A DNA stretch of 22,194 bases from the NCBI GenBank assembly GCA_964553915.1, contig CAZKMM010000025.1, positions 1 through 22,194 on the forward strand, in the 5' to 3' direction. Below are positions 13,795 to 21,866 of the stretch, one piece after another (the first letter of the stretch is position 1; every line of letters starts with the position of its first letter). A program made the translations under genes and the position numbers. This DNA is from CAZKMM01 sp964553915 (GTDB taxonomy: Bacteria > RBG-13-61-14 > DRUE01). A model generated the notes under the pieces. The model saw only the letters and a list, made by a program, of their open reading frames with translations. It made no database searches and was not told where the DNA came from.

Positions 13795-16165
13795 GCTGGA
13801 GAATTATCTTCCTTTTTTAGCAATGGCTCTGGTGCTGTTGAGTCTGGGATTTTATTTGAAAAGAAGTTTTGAGCGCAAGCCCATCACCAGGGACTGGAAA
13901 GAGGAGATTAAAGAATGGAATTCTTCCCGGGTGGATAAGCTTCTCTCTCAGCTCAAAGAGCAAGGGGAATATCGTCTGGCGGGCGAGATTGTATATCATC
14001 TCGGGCGTTATCAGGAGGCAGGAGAGTATTACTTAAAAGGACATCATTATCTGGGCTCGGCTCGCAGTTTTCTTCGGCTGGGAAAATTTAAAGAAGCAGG
14101 AGAAATTATTAAAAGGATAGGGGATTTAAAAAGAGCCGGGGAGCTTTTGGAGCGGGGAGGAGATTTGCGCTCAGCCGGGGAGGTGTATCTTCAACTGGGG
14201 GATTATGAGCGGGCGGGAAGAGTGCTGGAAAAAGCAGGGGATAAAAAACGGGCTGGAGAGGTTTATTTCCAGGCGGGCAGGTATCGTCGGGCGGGAGAAT
14301 TATTTGAGCAGGTGGGAGATTATCAATCAGCAGGAAGGGCTTTTGAAGAGGCTTTGAAGGAGATAGAAAAGAGGATAAGTTCTGAGCTGGCAAGTGGTGA
14401 GTTAGCTTTTTATCAGGGGCTGGCTCGTCGGGGAGCTGAGGACTATTTTAAGGCAGGGAAACTGGAGGATGCGGTACGAATTTGCGAGCGGTCTCATCTT
14501 TATCTGGAAGCAGCTAGATTTCTGGAACAGGCAGGAAAATTAAAGGAGGCAGGTGAGTATTATCAAAAAGCAGGCGAGCTACTGGAATCTGCCAGATGTC
14601 TGGAGCTTTTAGGAGATACCCAGGCTTCTGCCCGGATTCGGGCAGAATATTATCTTGAACGAAAGGAGTCTGAGCGGGCAATTCAGGAGCTGGAGAAGGC
14701 AGAGGATTGGCTTAAAGTGGCAGAACTTTATGCCCAGAAGAAAGACCTGGCTTCCTCAGCCCGGGCGCTGGAGCGGGCAGGAGAATATGAGCGGGCCGGG
14801 GAGCTCTGGGAGAAGCTGGAAGAATGGATTAAAGCCGGGGAGGATTATGAAAAGGCAGGTAATTATCTTAAAGCTGGAGAATGCTATGAAAAAGCAGGGG
14901 AATCTTCTCAGGCGTGTGAGATGTTTGAGAAGGGAGGGGATTTTTTCCGGGCAGGAGAGAATTTATATCAGCGGGGGCTTTTAGACCGGGCAATAAAATT
15001 GCTTCAGCAGGTTGATAGGGCTAATCCGCAATGGCGTTATGCTTCTTTGCTTTTGGGAAGGATTTTTCAGGAGAAGGGGATGCTTAATTTAGCCCGGGAG
15101 TCATTTCGTCTGGCTTTAGATGGTGAACAGCCCGGCAAAGAGAATCTGGAAGATTTTTACCAGCTGGCTCTTTTAAATGAACGGCTGGGAGATTACGAGC
15201 CAGCGATGGAATTATACGAAAAGATTCTTCTGGTTGATATTGATTATAAAGATGTGGGGAGCCGGCTGGAGCGACTTCGCCAGCAAAAAACCGTGATTGA
15301 TAGCAGAAGCACTCCTTCCAGCAGTCTGGAAGAGACCCAGACTTTGCAGGAGGGTTTTGGGGTTTCGGTAGAGAAACCAGTGAGGTATGAGATTATTGAA
15401 GAGATTGGCAGAGGAGGAATGGGAATTGTTTATAAAGCGAGGGATACCATTCTTGAGCGAATTGTTGCTTATAAGGTTTTGCCCAGTAATCTTCGGGACC
15501 ATCCCGCAGCTTTGCGGAATTTCTTCCGGGAAGCAAAAAGTGCTGCCCGGCTGAATCATCCTAATATCGTCATAGTTTACGATGCGGGAGAAGAAGCAGG
15601 CAATTATTATATTGCGATGGAATATTTGGAAGGAGAGACAGTCAAGCAGATTTTGAATCGGGAGGGAAGACTTCCCATTAAAGCGGTGCTTTTGGTCACC
15701 GGGCAGGTATGCCGGGCTCTGGAATATGCTCATGAGCGGAAGGTGGTTCATCGGGATGTCAAGAGTTCAAACATAATGTGGACCAGAGATAAGCAGGTAA
15801 AACTGATGGATTTCGGGCTGGCAAAGGTTTTAGAGGAGGTGAAAGGGTATCAGACCATTGCCAGCGGAACTCCTTATTATATGAGTCCAGAACAGGCGCT
15901 GGGAAAAGAAATTGACCACCGAACTGATATCTACAGCCTGGGTGTGACTATGTTTGAAATGGCGACCGGTCAACTTCCTTTTAAGAGTGGAGATGCGGTA
16001 TATCATCATATTCATACTCCTCCTCCGGAGGCAAAAAGTTTGGTGGCGGATTTGGATGAGGAGCTTAACCGGATTATTTTAAAATGTATGCAAAAAGACC
16101 CCAATGATAGATTCCCAAATGCCCGAGAATTGCTAGAAGCCCTGAAAAAAGTCAAATCTGATTAA
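13769..16165 (+). CDS. Membrane-anchored Ser/Thr protein kinase with 13-residue helical repeats
   Basis: 798 residues. A single transmembrane helix (about 14-31) is followed by basic residues, predicting that all the rest is cytoplasmic. Residues 71-200 and 222-407 are tandem 13-residue units, consensus AGExxxxxGDxxx; about 430-525 looks like ordinary TPR. A Hanks-type kinase domain fills about 541-798: glycine loop GRGGMG (547-552), Lys569 in VAYK, catalytic HRD (Asp663) with VKSSN, DFG (Asp681-Gly683), and SPE in place of APE. All catalytic residues are present, so it should be active. Unlike PknB-type kinases, the catalytic domain is C-terminal and no sensor domain lies outside the cell; the repeats probably bind a partner. 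TTG start, overlapping queH by 26 nt; the HEAT gene starts one base after the stop. Confidence 0.93.
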   Translation: MDLAQLGAELENYLPFLAMALVLLSLGFYLKRSFERKPITRDWKEEIKEWNSSRVDKLLSQLKEQGEYRLAGEIVYHLGRYQEAGEYYLKGHHYLGSARSFLRLGKFKEAGEIIKRIGDLKRAGELLERGGDLRSAGEVYLQLGDYERAGRVLEKAGDKKRAGEVYFQAGRYRRAGELFEQVGDYQSAGRAFEEALKEIEKRISSELASGELAFYQGLARRGAEDYFKAGKLEDAVRICERSHLYLEAARFLEQAGKLKEAGEYYQKAGELLESARCLELLGDTQASARIRAEYYLERKESERAIQELEKAEDWLKVAELYAQKKDLASSARALERAGEYERAGELWEKLEEWIKAGEDYEKAGNYLKAGECYEKAGESSQACEMFEKGGDFFRAGENLYQRGLLDRAIKLLQQVDRANPQWRYASLLLGRIFQEKGMLNLARESFRLALDGEQPGKENLEDFYQLALLNERLGDYEPAMELYEKILLVDIDYKDVGSRLERLRQQKTVIDSRSTPSSSLEETQTLQEGFGVSVEKPVRYEIIEEIGRGGMGIVYKARDTILERIVAYKVLPSNLRDHPAALRNFFREAKSAARLNHPNIVIVYDAGEEAGNYYIAMEYLEGETVKQILNREGRLPIKAVLLVTGQVCRALEYAHERKVVHRDVKSSNIMWTRDKQVKLMDFGLAKVLEEVKGYQTIASGTPYYMSPEQALGKEIDHRTDIYSLGVTMFEMATGQLPFKSGDAVYHHIHTPPPEAKSLVADLDEELNRIILKCMQKDPNDRFPNARELLEALKKVKSD
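13979..14368 (+). repeat. First block of 39-bp (13-codon) tandem repeats in the kinase gene
   Basis: Ten consecutive units in strict 13-residue register (residues 71-200), each beginning AG or SA and most having G-[DRK] at positions 9-10, for example AGELLERGGDLRS and AGEVYLQLGDYER. The tenth unit lacks the glycine turn and leads out of the array. Confidence 0.85.
14432..14989 (+). repeat. Second block of 39-bp tandem repeats in the kinase gene
   Basis: Residues 222-407: five units of 13, one 30-residue interruption (287-316), then seven more units, for example AGEDYEKAGNYLK and AGECYEKAGESSQ. The register is kept exactly on both sides of the interruption. Confidence 0.85.
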
Positions 16166-16166
16166 A

Positions 16167-16772
16167 ATGAAACCCGCAGATGAGAATTCCTTCCCCCAGA
16201 ATAATCAATTGGAGACCAGAAGAGAAGCTCTGCTTCGGCTTCTGAAAGACCCGGATGAAGAAGTTCGGAAAATGGCCGCTCAAGCTCTGGAACGCTTAGA
16301 TGGAATGGCTAATCTCCCGGTGCTTTTGGAGCGATACCGAAGCGGGGACAAACCCACCCGGCTGAAAGCAATTTATGCTCTGGGAAAACTGGGAACCGAT
16401 GAATGTTTACCTGCTTTAATTCATGCTCTGGAAGATGAAGATGAGGATATAAAAGCCGGGGCTATTCGGGTTCTGGGGGAATTAAAAAATCCCCGCACCC
16501 TGCCAGCTTTAATTCTCAAGCTCAACGACCCGAGCGTTACTATCCAGACTATGACCGCAGAAGTGCTGGGAAATTTTCAGGATAGAAAGCTTATTCCTCA
16601 TTTGATTCCTTTGCTCCGTCGTGAGAATAAATATCTGGTGATTGCGGTTTTGGAATCTCTGGCAAAGCTTAATGCCCGGGAGGCAATACCGGAGATACTC
16701 AAACTTTTGGAGCATCCGGCACCGGAGGTGAGAAAGGAAGCGGCCAGGGTTTTAGGAGAAATTCAGGCTTGA
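16167..16772 (+). CDS. HEAT-repeat (PBS-lyase type) protein
   Basis: 201 residues, almost entirely six HEAT-like repeats of about 31 residues, each of the form LPALIxALxDxDxxIKxxAIxxLGEL. There is no signal peptide, membrane segment or catalytic motif, so it is most simply a cytoplasmic scaffold or adaptor. The ATG lies one base after the kinase stop with no clear Shine-Dalgarno, which implies coupled synthesis and makes the kinase, or a complex containing it, the best candidate partner. An enzymatic bilin-lyase role is unlikely, because HEAT repeats of this type occur widely as plain interaction modules. Confidence 0.88.
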   Translation: MKPADENSFPQNNQLETRREALLRLLKDPDEEVRKMAAQALERLDGMANLPVLLERYRSGDKPTRLKAIYALGKLGTDECLPALIHALEDEDEDIKAGAIRVLGELKNPRTLPALILKLNDPSVTIQTMTAEVLGNFQDRKLIPHLIPLLRRENKYLVIAVLESLAKLNAREAIPEILKLLEHPAPEVRKEAARVLGEIQA

Positions 16773-16788
16773 TTTCTGGGATGAAAAA

Positions 16789-17787
16789 ATGGCAGAGTTT
16801 CGTAGAGATCCGGTAGATGGCAAGTGGGTGATAATCGCTCCGGAGCGAAAGCGAATGCTCAAGGAGTTTAGCCCGGAGCCTTATCCTGCCACAGAGCGAC
16901 GCTGTCCCTTTTGTCCGGGAAATGAGTCCCTTACTCCCCCAGAACTATTTGCTTTTCGTCAGCCTGGCACAGGAGCAAATCAGCCCGGATGGAGGGTCAG
17001 GGTTATTCCCAATCGGGAGCCAATTTTAAGAACCGAGCTGGAGCTGGAAAAAGAAGGAATTGGAAGTTATGACCGGGTAAGCGGAATCGGCGCACATGAG
17101 GTAATTATTGAAACCCCGGAACATAATCAGACCTATTCCCTGTTAAGTGAAAACCATTTAAAAGAAATTTATCTTGCCTGGAAGCAAAGGATTTTAGATT
17201 TAAAAAATGATTTTCGGCTTAAATATGTTCTGGTCTTCAAAAATTATGGTTTAAGCGCCGGAGCAGTTATACCCCATCCCCATTCTCAGCTTATTGCCCT
17301 GCCCATTGCCCCCAAGCAAATTTTGGAGGAACTAAGGGGTGGAGAAGAATATTTTAGATTTAAAGAGAGATGTATTTTTTGTGATATTATCAGTCAGGAA
17401 TTAGAAAGCAAAGAGAGGGTGGTTTTTGAGAATAGTCGGTTTTTACTTATCTGTCCCTGGGCTCCGATTTTTCCTTTTGAGCTCTGGGCGGTGCCCAAAG
17501 AGCATCTTCCGGTTTTTGAGGAAAGCGATGAGGAGACTTTAGCAGCACTGGCCGAGGCGATTAAGTTCGGGATGATACAACTGGAAAAAACCCTGGGTGA
17601 TTTCCACTTTAATCTGGTGCTTCATAATCTTCCTTTTTATCTTTCTTCCTCCCCAGGATTTCACTGGCATATTGAAATTATGCCCCGCTTAAGCCGGGTA
17701 GCAGGATTTGAATATGGAAGCGGATTTTATGTTAATCCGGTTCCACCAGAGGAATCTGCCAGATGGCTGAGCAAGGGCGGAACTTAA
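16789..17787 (+). CDS. galT: Galactose-1-phosphate uridylyltransferase (GalT-type HIT-superfamily nucleotidyltransferase)
   Basis: 332 residues. The active-site HPHSQ (His163, His165, Gln167; the second His is the nucleophile that carries the UMP) is intact. Zinc-binding CPFC (Cys39, Cys42), a second CIFC pair, GAHEVIIETPEH and the C-terminal HWHIEIMPR are all typical. The enzyme exchanges galactose-1-phosphate with UDP-glucose in the Leloir pathway; related ADP-glucose phosphorylases look similar, so the exact sugar is not certain. It begins 16 bp after the HEAT gene with only a weak Shine-Dalgarno (GGGAT), so it appears to be the last gene of the long run. No galK or galE is in the window. 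Confidence 0.92.
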   Translation: MAEFRRDPVDGKWVIIAPERKRMLKEFSPEPYPATERRCPFCPGNESLTPPELFAFRQPGTGANQPGWRVRVIPNREPILRTELELEKEGIGSYDRVSGIGAHEVIIETPEHNQTYSLLSENHLKEIYLAWKQRILDLKNDFRLKYVLVFKNYGLSAGAVIPHPHSQLIALPIAPKQILEELRGGEEYFRFKERCIFCDIISQELESKERVVFENSRFLLICPWAPIFPFELWAVPKEHLPVFEESDEETLAALAEAIKFGMIQLEKTLGDFHFNLVLHNLPFYLSSSPGFHWHIEIMPRLSRVAGFEYGSGFYVNPVPPEESARWLSKGGT

Positions 17788-17865
17788 TTCCCGGAACTAA
17801 AAATTATCCAATACTTGCCAAGAGAATAATTTTCCTGACAATAGATAATTTATAAAGGAGCATAA

Positions 17866-20451
17866 ATGAAAAGCTTTAGCCTAAAATGGGGTTTAATTTT
17901 TTTAGTCAGCATTGGTTTGGTCAGTCTGGGGATTTATGGCTTATACCTGATTAACCCCAACCGTCATCGGGAAAAGATTATTGGTTTGGTAGAGAGCAAA
18001 TTAAATCTGAAACTTAAACTGGGGGTAATTTATCCCATTATTTATCCGGGGCTGGGGGTGGAGATATCAGACCTTGAGGTTTTACTTCCAGATTCTCAAA
18101 GGGTTCGTCCAGAATTATTCAAAGCTCGCTCAATTAAATTCGTCCTGGATTTAAAACAATTGTTCCTCCATCGGAATTTGAGGTTTCGGGATATTATTCT
18201 CATTGCTCCAGAATTTTATTATGAGCTGGGAGCAGAAGAAAAAGCCCGGTTTAAAAGTCTGCTTAAATCCTTCCAGAAGCAACCGTCCCAACCCCGCAAT
18301 TTTTCCCGGAATAGGAAGGTGTTAAAAATTTTTCGGATTGACCCGGAAAAATTACTTCGCCCCCGGAGTATTTTTATTCATCAGGCAAAAGCAACCATTT
18401 ATGACCGGAGAAAAAAACCCCGCCCTCTTCCTGCTCCTCTGGAGTTTGGCAATATCAGTTTTAGGCTGGAGAGTCAAGCGGAGCCAGGCAGGTTTAACTT
18501 TTGGATGAAGGCAGAACATCCTTACTCTTCCAGCGGAATTCCCGGATTGATTTTAAGATGCCGGGGAGTGGGAGAGTTTTCCCTTAAGCCTTTCTCTTTT
18601 AGATTGATTTCTCAAGAAGCTGAATACGGAGAGAACAAACTGGAGCGTCTAAAGTTCTCGCTCTGGCAGGAAGGGGAAAAAATTAAATTTGCCGGTCTCT
18701 TGCAGGGAGAATTTAATCTGGAAAAACTCCCTTTAATTTTAAGCTGGAAAGGGATTAAGTATTCCCGCTATCAGGACCAGATTCGCATCTGGGGAAATGC
18801 TCGCTATCAGATGCGGGTGGATTCTGAAGGAGAAAGTCTCTGGGAAAAAATCTTCAAACTGGATTGGGTGGAGGTGGAGAATTTCGGGGTGGTGATAATA
18901 GACCCCAAAGTTCATCCCGGTTCTTTAAAGGCGCCTTTGGTGCTGGAGCAAATGAAGATTAGTTTGAAAGATGTTTTTGGTGAGGAGCCGGGTTGGATAA
19001 AGATAGAAATGCCTTTCCCGACTCGTTCAGATAAAGGAAGTTCTTTGCTTTTGCTGGAGGGAAAGATAAGGTTTCTAGACCGGTTTCGGGAAATCTGTTT
19101 TCAGGCGGATAAGGCAAGATATGGGAGCAATCCTTTTGAAAGATTCTCTTTTCTTTTTCAGCGTGCTCCGGGAACTTATTCTTTAAAAGGGGATTTTAGA
19201 TTAAATGTCTCCCGGTTTGATGAATTTCAGGGTTTTCTGGGCTGGGCACCGATTTTATTTTCTCCTCAGATGCTTTTGATGAGTTTTTCTGGGGAAGGGA
19301 AAGTTGACTTTCAGTTTGAATATCCTGCTCGGGAAGGGAAGCACAGAGTAGATTATCAGGGAGTGGTTAAACTAAAGAAAGCCAGTTTTGACCCAGCAAT
19401 GGTAATTGCGCCGATTGAGAATTTTTCCGGAGAAGTCCAGCTCACCCCGGAGCAAATTTATATTCCACTTGCCCATCTGCTCATAGCCAACCAGCCGGTT
19501 AAAACCAGCCTTACTTTTACCCACCAGGACCGCCCCCATTTTCTGCTGGAAAGCCGGGCAGGAAAGCTTTCATTAACAAAATTATTTCCGGTTCGTTCTT
19601 CTGCGGAGGAGGTTAAATTTGAAATTGGAGAAAAGCTTCCGGATATTTCCACGGTCTGGACCGGGAAGATTTCTGTTCTCAAAATGGAATATCATCAGTT
19701 TAAGACCCACCGGGTAAATGGAATCTGGGAATATCGGGACCGGTTCTTAGGTTTTCAGGGACTAAGATTTAATTATCAGGGTGGGAGTTATGTTGATCGG
19801 GGAAGCTGGATAGATTTTAGCAAAGCAGGAGTGGTTAAGTTTCATATGAATGGAAAGTTTGATGGAGTGGATATTCGTCCGCTTTTTCAGGAGCTTTTTG
19901 GTTATGATTTTTTTGTTGATGGACCGACCTCTGGAGTGGGGTATTTAAGCGGGAAATTTGTAGATGGAGCGCTTCTTCCTCAGTCGCTTAATGGTTATTT
20001 TAAGCTTCAGCTTAATAATGTGCGATTAATTGGCTATAATCTTGGAGTAAGAATTCTCAAGTTTCTTGGATTTAATGTCGACCCGGCAAAATACAGTCTG
20101 GATTTTGAGCGGGCAAAAACCGAACTGATTATTAAAAATGGTGTGATTTATTTTGATGATATTGAGATGAGGAGATGGAATCTGGAAGCACATTGTGCTG
20201 GCTATGTTGACTTGGTAGATGAGAAGGTCAAACTTTATGTGGCGGTTTATCCTTTAGAGGCGCTGGCAACATTGACCAAGCCGATTCCTTTAATTGGTGC
20301 CCTGATCAATCAGGCGCAGGAATCTTTAACTGGCTCTTATGCCAAAGCGGTGGGGAAATGGGAAGATATTAAAATAGAACCCTATCTTCCTTTACTTGAG
20401 CCGGTGCCCAAAGTGCCGGAGAAACCTAAATTTCCAAAAAGACCCTGGTGA
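17866..20451 (+). CDS. AsmA-like envelope protein
   Basis: 861 residues. One N-terminal membrane helix (about 8-29) is followed by a long beta-rich region and an AsmA-like C-terminal region (about 720-840), recognisable by LNGYFKLQLNNVRLIGYNLG, the GVIYFDDIEM turn, and the LTGSYAKAVGKWEDIKIEPY ending typical of AsmA_2 domains. AsmA-family proteins such as YhdP, TamB and AsmA hang in the periplasm and are thought to form groove-like bridges carrying phospholipid to the outer membrane, so this gene argues for a diderm cell. AAGGAG at 17855-17860 precedes the ATG by 5 nt. A weak promoter (TTGCCA 17815-17820, 16 nt, GACAAT 17837-17842) may separate it from galT. The following lipoprotein gene starts 8 bp after its stop. 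Confidence 0.87.
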   Translation: MKSFSLKWGLIFLVSIGLVSLGIYGLYLINPNRHREKIIGLVESKLNLKLKLGVIYPIIYPGLGVEISDLEVLLPDSQRVRPELFKARSIKFVLDLKQLFLHRNLRFRDIILIAPEFYYELGAEEKARFKSLLKSFQKQPSQPRNFSRNRKVLKIFRIDPEKLLRPRSIFIHQAKATIYDRRKKPRPLPAPLEFGNISFRLESQAEPGRFNFWMKAEHPYSSSGIPGLILRCRGVGEFSLKPFSFRLISQEAEYGENKLERLKFSLWQEGEKIKFAGLLQGEFNLEKLPLILSWKGIKYSRYQDQIRIWGNARYQMRVDSEGESLWEKIFKLDWVEVENFGVVIIDPKVHPGSLKAPLVLEQMKISLKDVFGEEPGWIKIEMPFPTRSDKGSSLLLLEGKIRFLDRFREICFQADKARYGSNPFERFSFLFQRAPGTYSLKGDFRLNVSRFDEFQGFLGWAPILFSPQMLLMSFSGEGKVDFQFEYPAREGKHRVDYQGVVKLKKASFDPAMVIAPIENFSGEVQLTPEQIYIPLAHLLIANQPVKTSLTFTHQDRPHFLLESRAGKLSLTKLFPVRSSAEEVKFEIGEKLPDISTVWTGKISVLKMEYHQFKTHRVNGIWEYRDRFLGFQGLRFNYQGGSYVDRGSWIDFSKAGVVKFHMNGKFDGVDIRPLFQELFGYDFFVDGPTSGVGYLSGKFVDGALLPQSLNGYFKLQLNNVRLIGYNLGVRILKFLGFNVDPAKYSLDFERAKTELIIKNGVIYFDDIEMRRWNLEAHCAGYVDLVDEKVKLYVAVYPLEALATLTKPIPLIGALINQAQESLTGSYAKAVGKWEDIKIEPYLPLLEPVPKVPEKPKFPKRPW

Positions 20452-20459
20452 GGTAAAAG

Positions 20460-21311
20460 ATGATGCAAAGAAGAAAAATATTTTTCTATTTTCTGATTGT
20501 AGCGGGATTAAGTTTTTTTTCCTGCCGGCTTACTGAGGAGCAGGAGTATAAAAAAGCAGAAAAAGAAAATACCATTCAAGCCTTTGAGGAGTTTTTAAAA
20601 AAATACCCGAAAGGGGAATATTCTCGCTCAGCTCGGGGACATCTGGCTCTGCTTTACTTTCAGAGGGCGGCGAAGGAAGATACCATCTCTGCTTATGAGG
20701 ATTACATTGCCCGTTTCCCGGACAGTCGGCTTCGTCCTGAAGCAGTGCGAAAGTTAATGAAAATGCTGGAGCCAGAGATAGAGAAATTGACCCCGGAAGA
20801 TATGAAAAAACTCCGTGCGGTTATTCAAACCGATTATGGCGAAATCTGGCTCCGGTTTTATCCGGAAAAAGCTCCTGATACCTGCCGGAATTTTATCAAG
20901 CTAGCCAGGTCGCATTTTTATGATTTAAGCCAGTTTCATTTAATCATTCCCGGAGAGTTAATTCAGGGAGGTGCTCCCAGAGGAGACCCAAGAGGAGGAC
21001 CAGGATATACCATTAAAGCGGAATTTAATGACCTGCCTCATACTCCGGGAGCAGTGGGAATGGCAAGAAGAAGCTTGCCCGATACCGCTGGAAGTCAATT
21101 TTATATCTGCCTGACCCGGCTTCCGGAACGGGATGGGAAATATACCATTTTCGCTTATGTGGAAAAAGGATTAAAAGTGGCTCGCAGGATTAGTTTTCTT
21201 CCCAATAACGGTCCTGATGGCAAGCCCTATCCTTTCAAGCCCCTGGAGCCAGTAATAATTAGAAGCATAAAAATTGTTTCACCAGAAAAGGAGGGGGAAA
21301 ATGGAGGCTAA
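20460..21311 (+). CDS. Cyclophilin-type lipoprotein lacking the catalytic arginine
   Basis: 283 residues. A hydrophobic N-terminus ends in FFSC, a weak lipobox with Cys22, so it is probably a lipoprotein. Residues 28-90 hold two TPR-like helical repeats (TIQAFEEFLKKYPKGEYS and TISAYEDYIARFPDSRLR). From about 118 a cyclophilin peptidyl-prolyl isomerase domain follows. Conserved positions include IPGELIQGG, GSQFYI and DGKYTIF. The catalytic Arg of the FHR motif is Leu161, and the active-site Phe and His equivalents of human F60 and H126 are Glu and Tyr, so isomerase activity is doubtful and a binding or chaperone role is possible. It is co-directional with and 8 bp from the AsmA-like gene. Its 3' end overlaps the macro-domain gene by 11 nt. 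Confidence 0.87.
   Translation: MMQRRKIFFYFLIVAGLSFFSCRLTEEQEYKKAEKENTIQAFEEFLKKYPKGEYSRSARGHLALLYFQRAAKEDTISAYEDYIARFPDSRLRPEAVRKLMKMLEPEIEKLTPEDMKKLRAVIQTDYGEIWLRFYPEKAPDTCRNFIKLARSHFYDLSQFHLIIPGELIQGGAPRGDPRGGPGYTIKAEFNDLPHTPGAVGMARRSLPDTAGSQFYICLTRLPERDGKYTIFAYVEKGLKVARRISFLPNNGPDGKPYPFKPLEPVIIRSIKIVSPEKEGENGG
21290..21294 (+). promoter_or_regulatory. Shine-Dalgarno deciding the macro-domain start
   Basis: GGAGG, 6 nt before ATG 21301. It excludes the in-frame TTG at 21274, which would prepend nine residues. Confidence 0.75.
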
Positions 21312-21834
21312 AATTGGCAAATCTCGTCTGGTGCTTAAGCAGGGAGACATTACCAAAGAAGAGGTAGATGCCATAGTAAATGCGGCAAATCCCAGTTTGC
21401 TCGGCGGCGGAGGAGTGGATGGAGCGATTCATCGGGCAGGGGGACCTGCGATTCTGGAAGAGTGCAGAAAGCTGGGTGGATGCGAACCGGGAGATGCTAA
21501 AGTCACCACCGCAGGCAGGCTCAAGGCTAAGTATGTAATTCATACGGTTGGTCCCATCTGGTATGGAGGCACAAGAAGGGAGCCAGAGATTTTAGCCAGT
21601 GCCTACCGCCGGAGTCTGGAAGAAGCAAGCAAAAAAGGTTGCAAAACTGTTGCTTTCCCCAGCATCTCCACCGGAGCTTATGGCTATCCGATTGAGCAGG
21701 CATCAGAAATTGCCCTGAAAACCATTGTGGAATACCTGAAAGAGCATCCGGAGATTGAAGAAGTGAGAATGGTGCTTTTTACTCCACAGGATTATCAGGT
21801 ATATGAGGAAAAATTAAAAACGATGGTGGAATGA
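21301..21834 (+). CDS. Macro-domain protein, O-acetyl-ADP-ribose deacetylase (YmdB-like)
   Basis: 177 residues, a single macro domain. GDITKEEVDAIVNAANPSLL, GGGGVDGAIHRAGGP and FPSISTGAYGYP are the classic motifs; Asn30 and Asp40 correspond to the ADP-ribose-binding and catalytic Asn25 and Asp35 of E. coli YmdB (numbering from memory). The enzyme removes acetyl from O-acetyl-ADP-ribose or ADP-ribose from acidic side chains in the cytoplasm. The start overlaps the cyclophilin-like gene by 11 nt, so it is coupled to an envelope protein gene for no obvious reason. A convergent gene ends 32 bp downstream; I see no terminator hairpin in that gap. Confidence 0.94.
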   Translation: MEAKIGKSRLVLKQGDITKEEVDAIVNAANPSLLGGGGVDGAIHRAGGPAILEECRKLGGCEPGDAKVTTAGRLKAKYVIHTVGPIWYGGTRREPEILASAYRRSLEEASKKGCKTVAFPSISTGAYGYPIEQASEIALKTIVEYLKEHPEIEEVRMVLFTPQDYQVYEEKLKTMVE

Positions 21835-21866
21835 AAATTTTGCCCAGCACAATTCAATTAAGTGGA

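Noticed and set aside
13979..14989. 39-bp periodicity as a CRISPR array or satellite
   Set aside because: The units are degenerate at DNA level, have no spacers, and the period is exactly 13 codons in a continuous coding frame.
15212..15751. 179-codon minus-strand open frame inside the kinase gene
   Set aside because: Antisense shadow of the conserved kinase domain; no start signal or recognisable domain.
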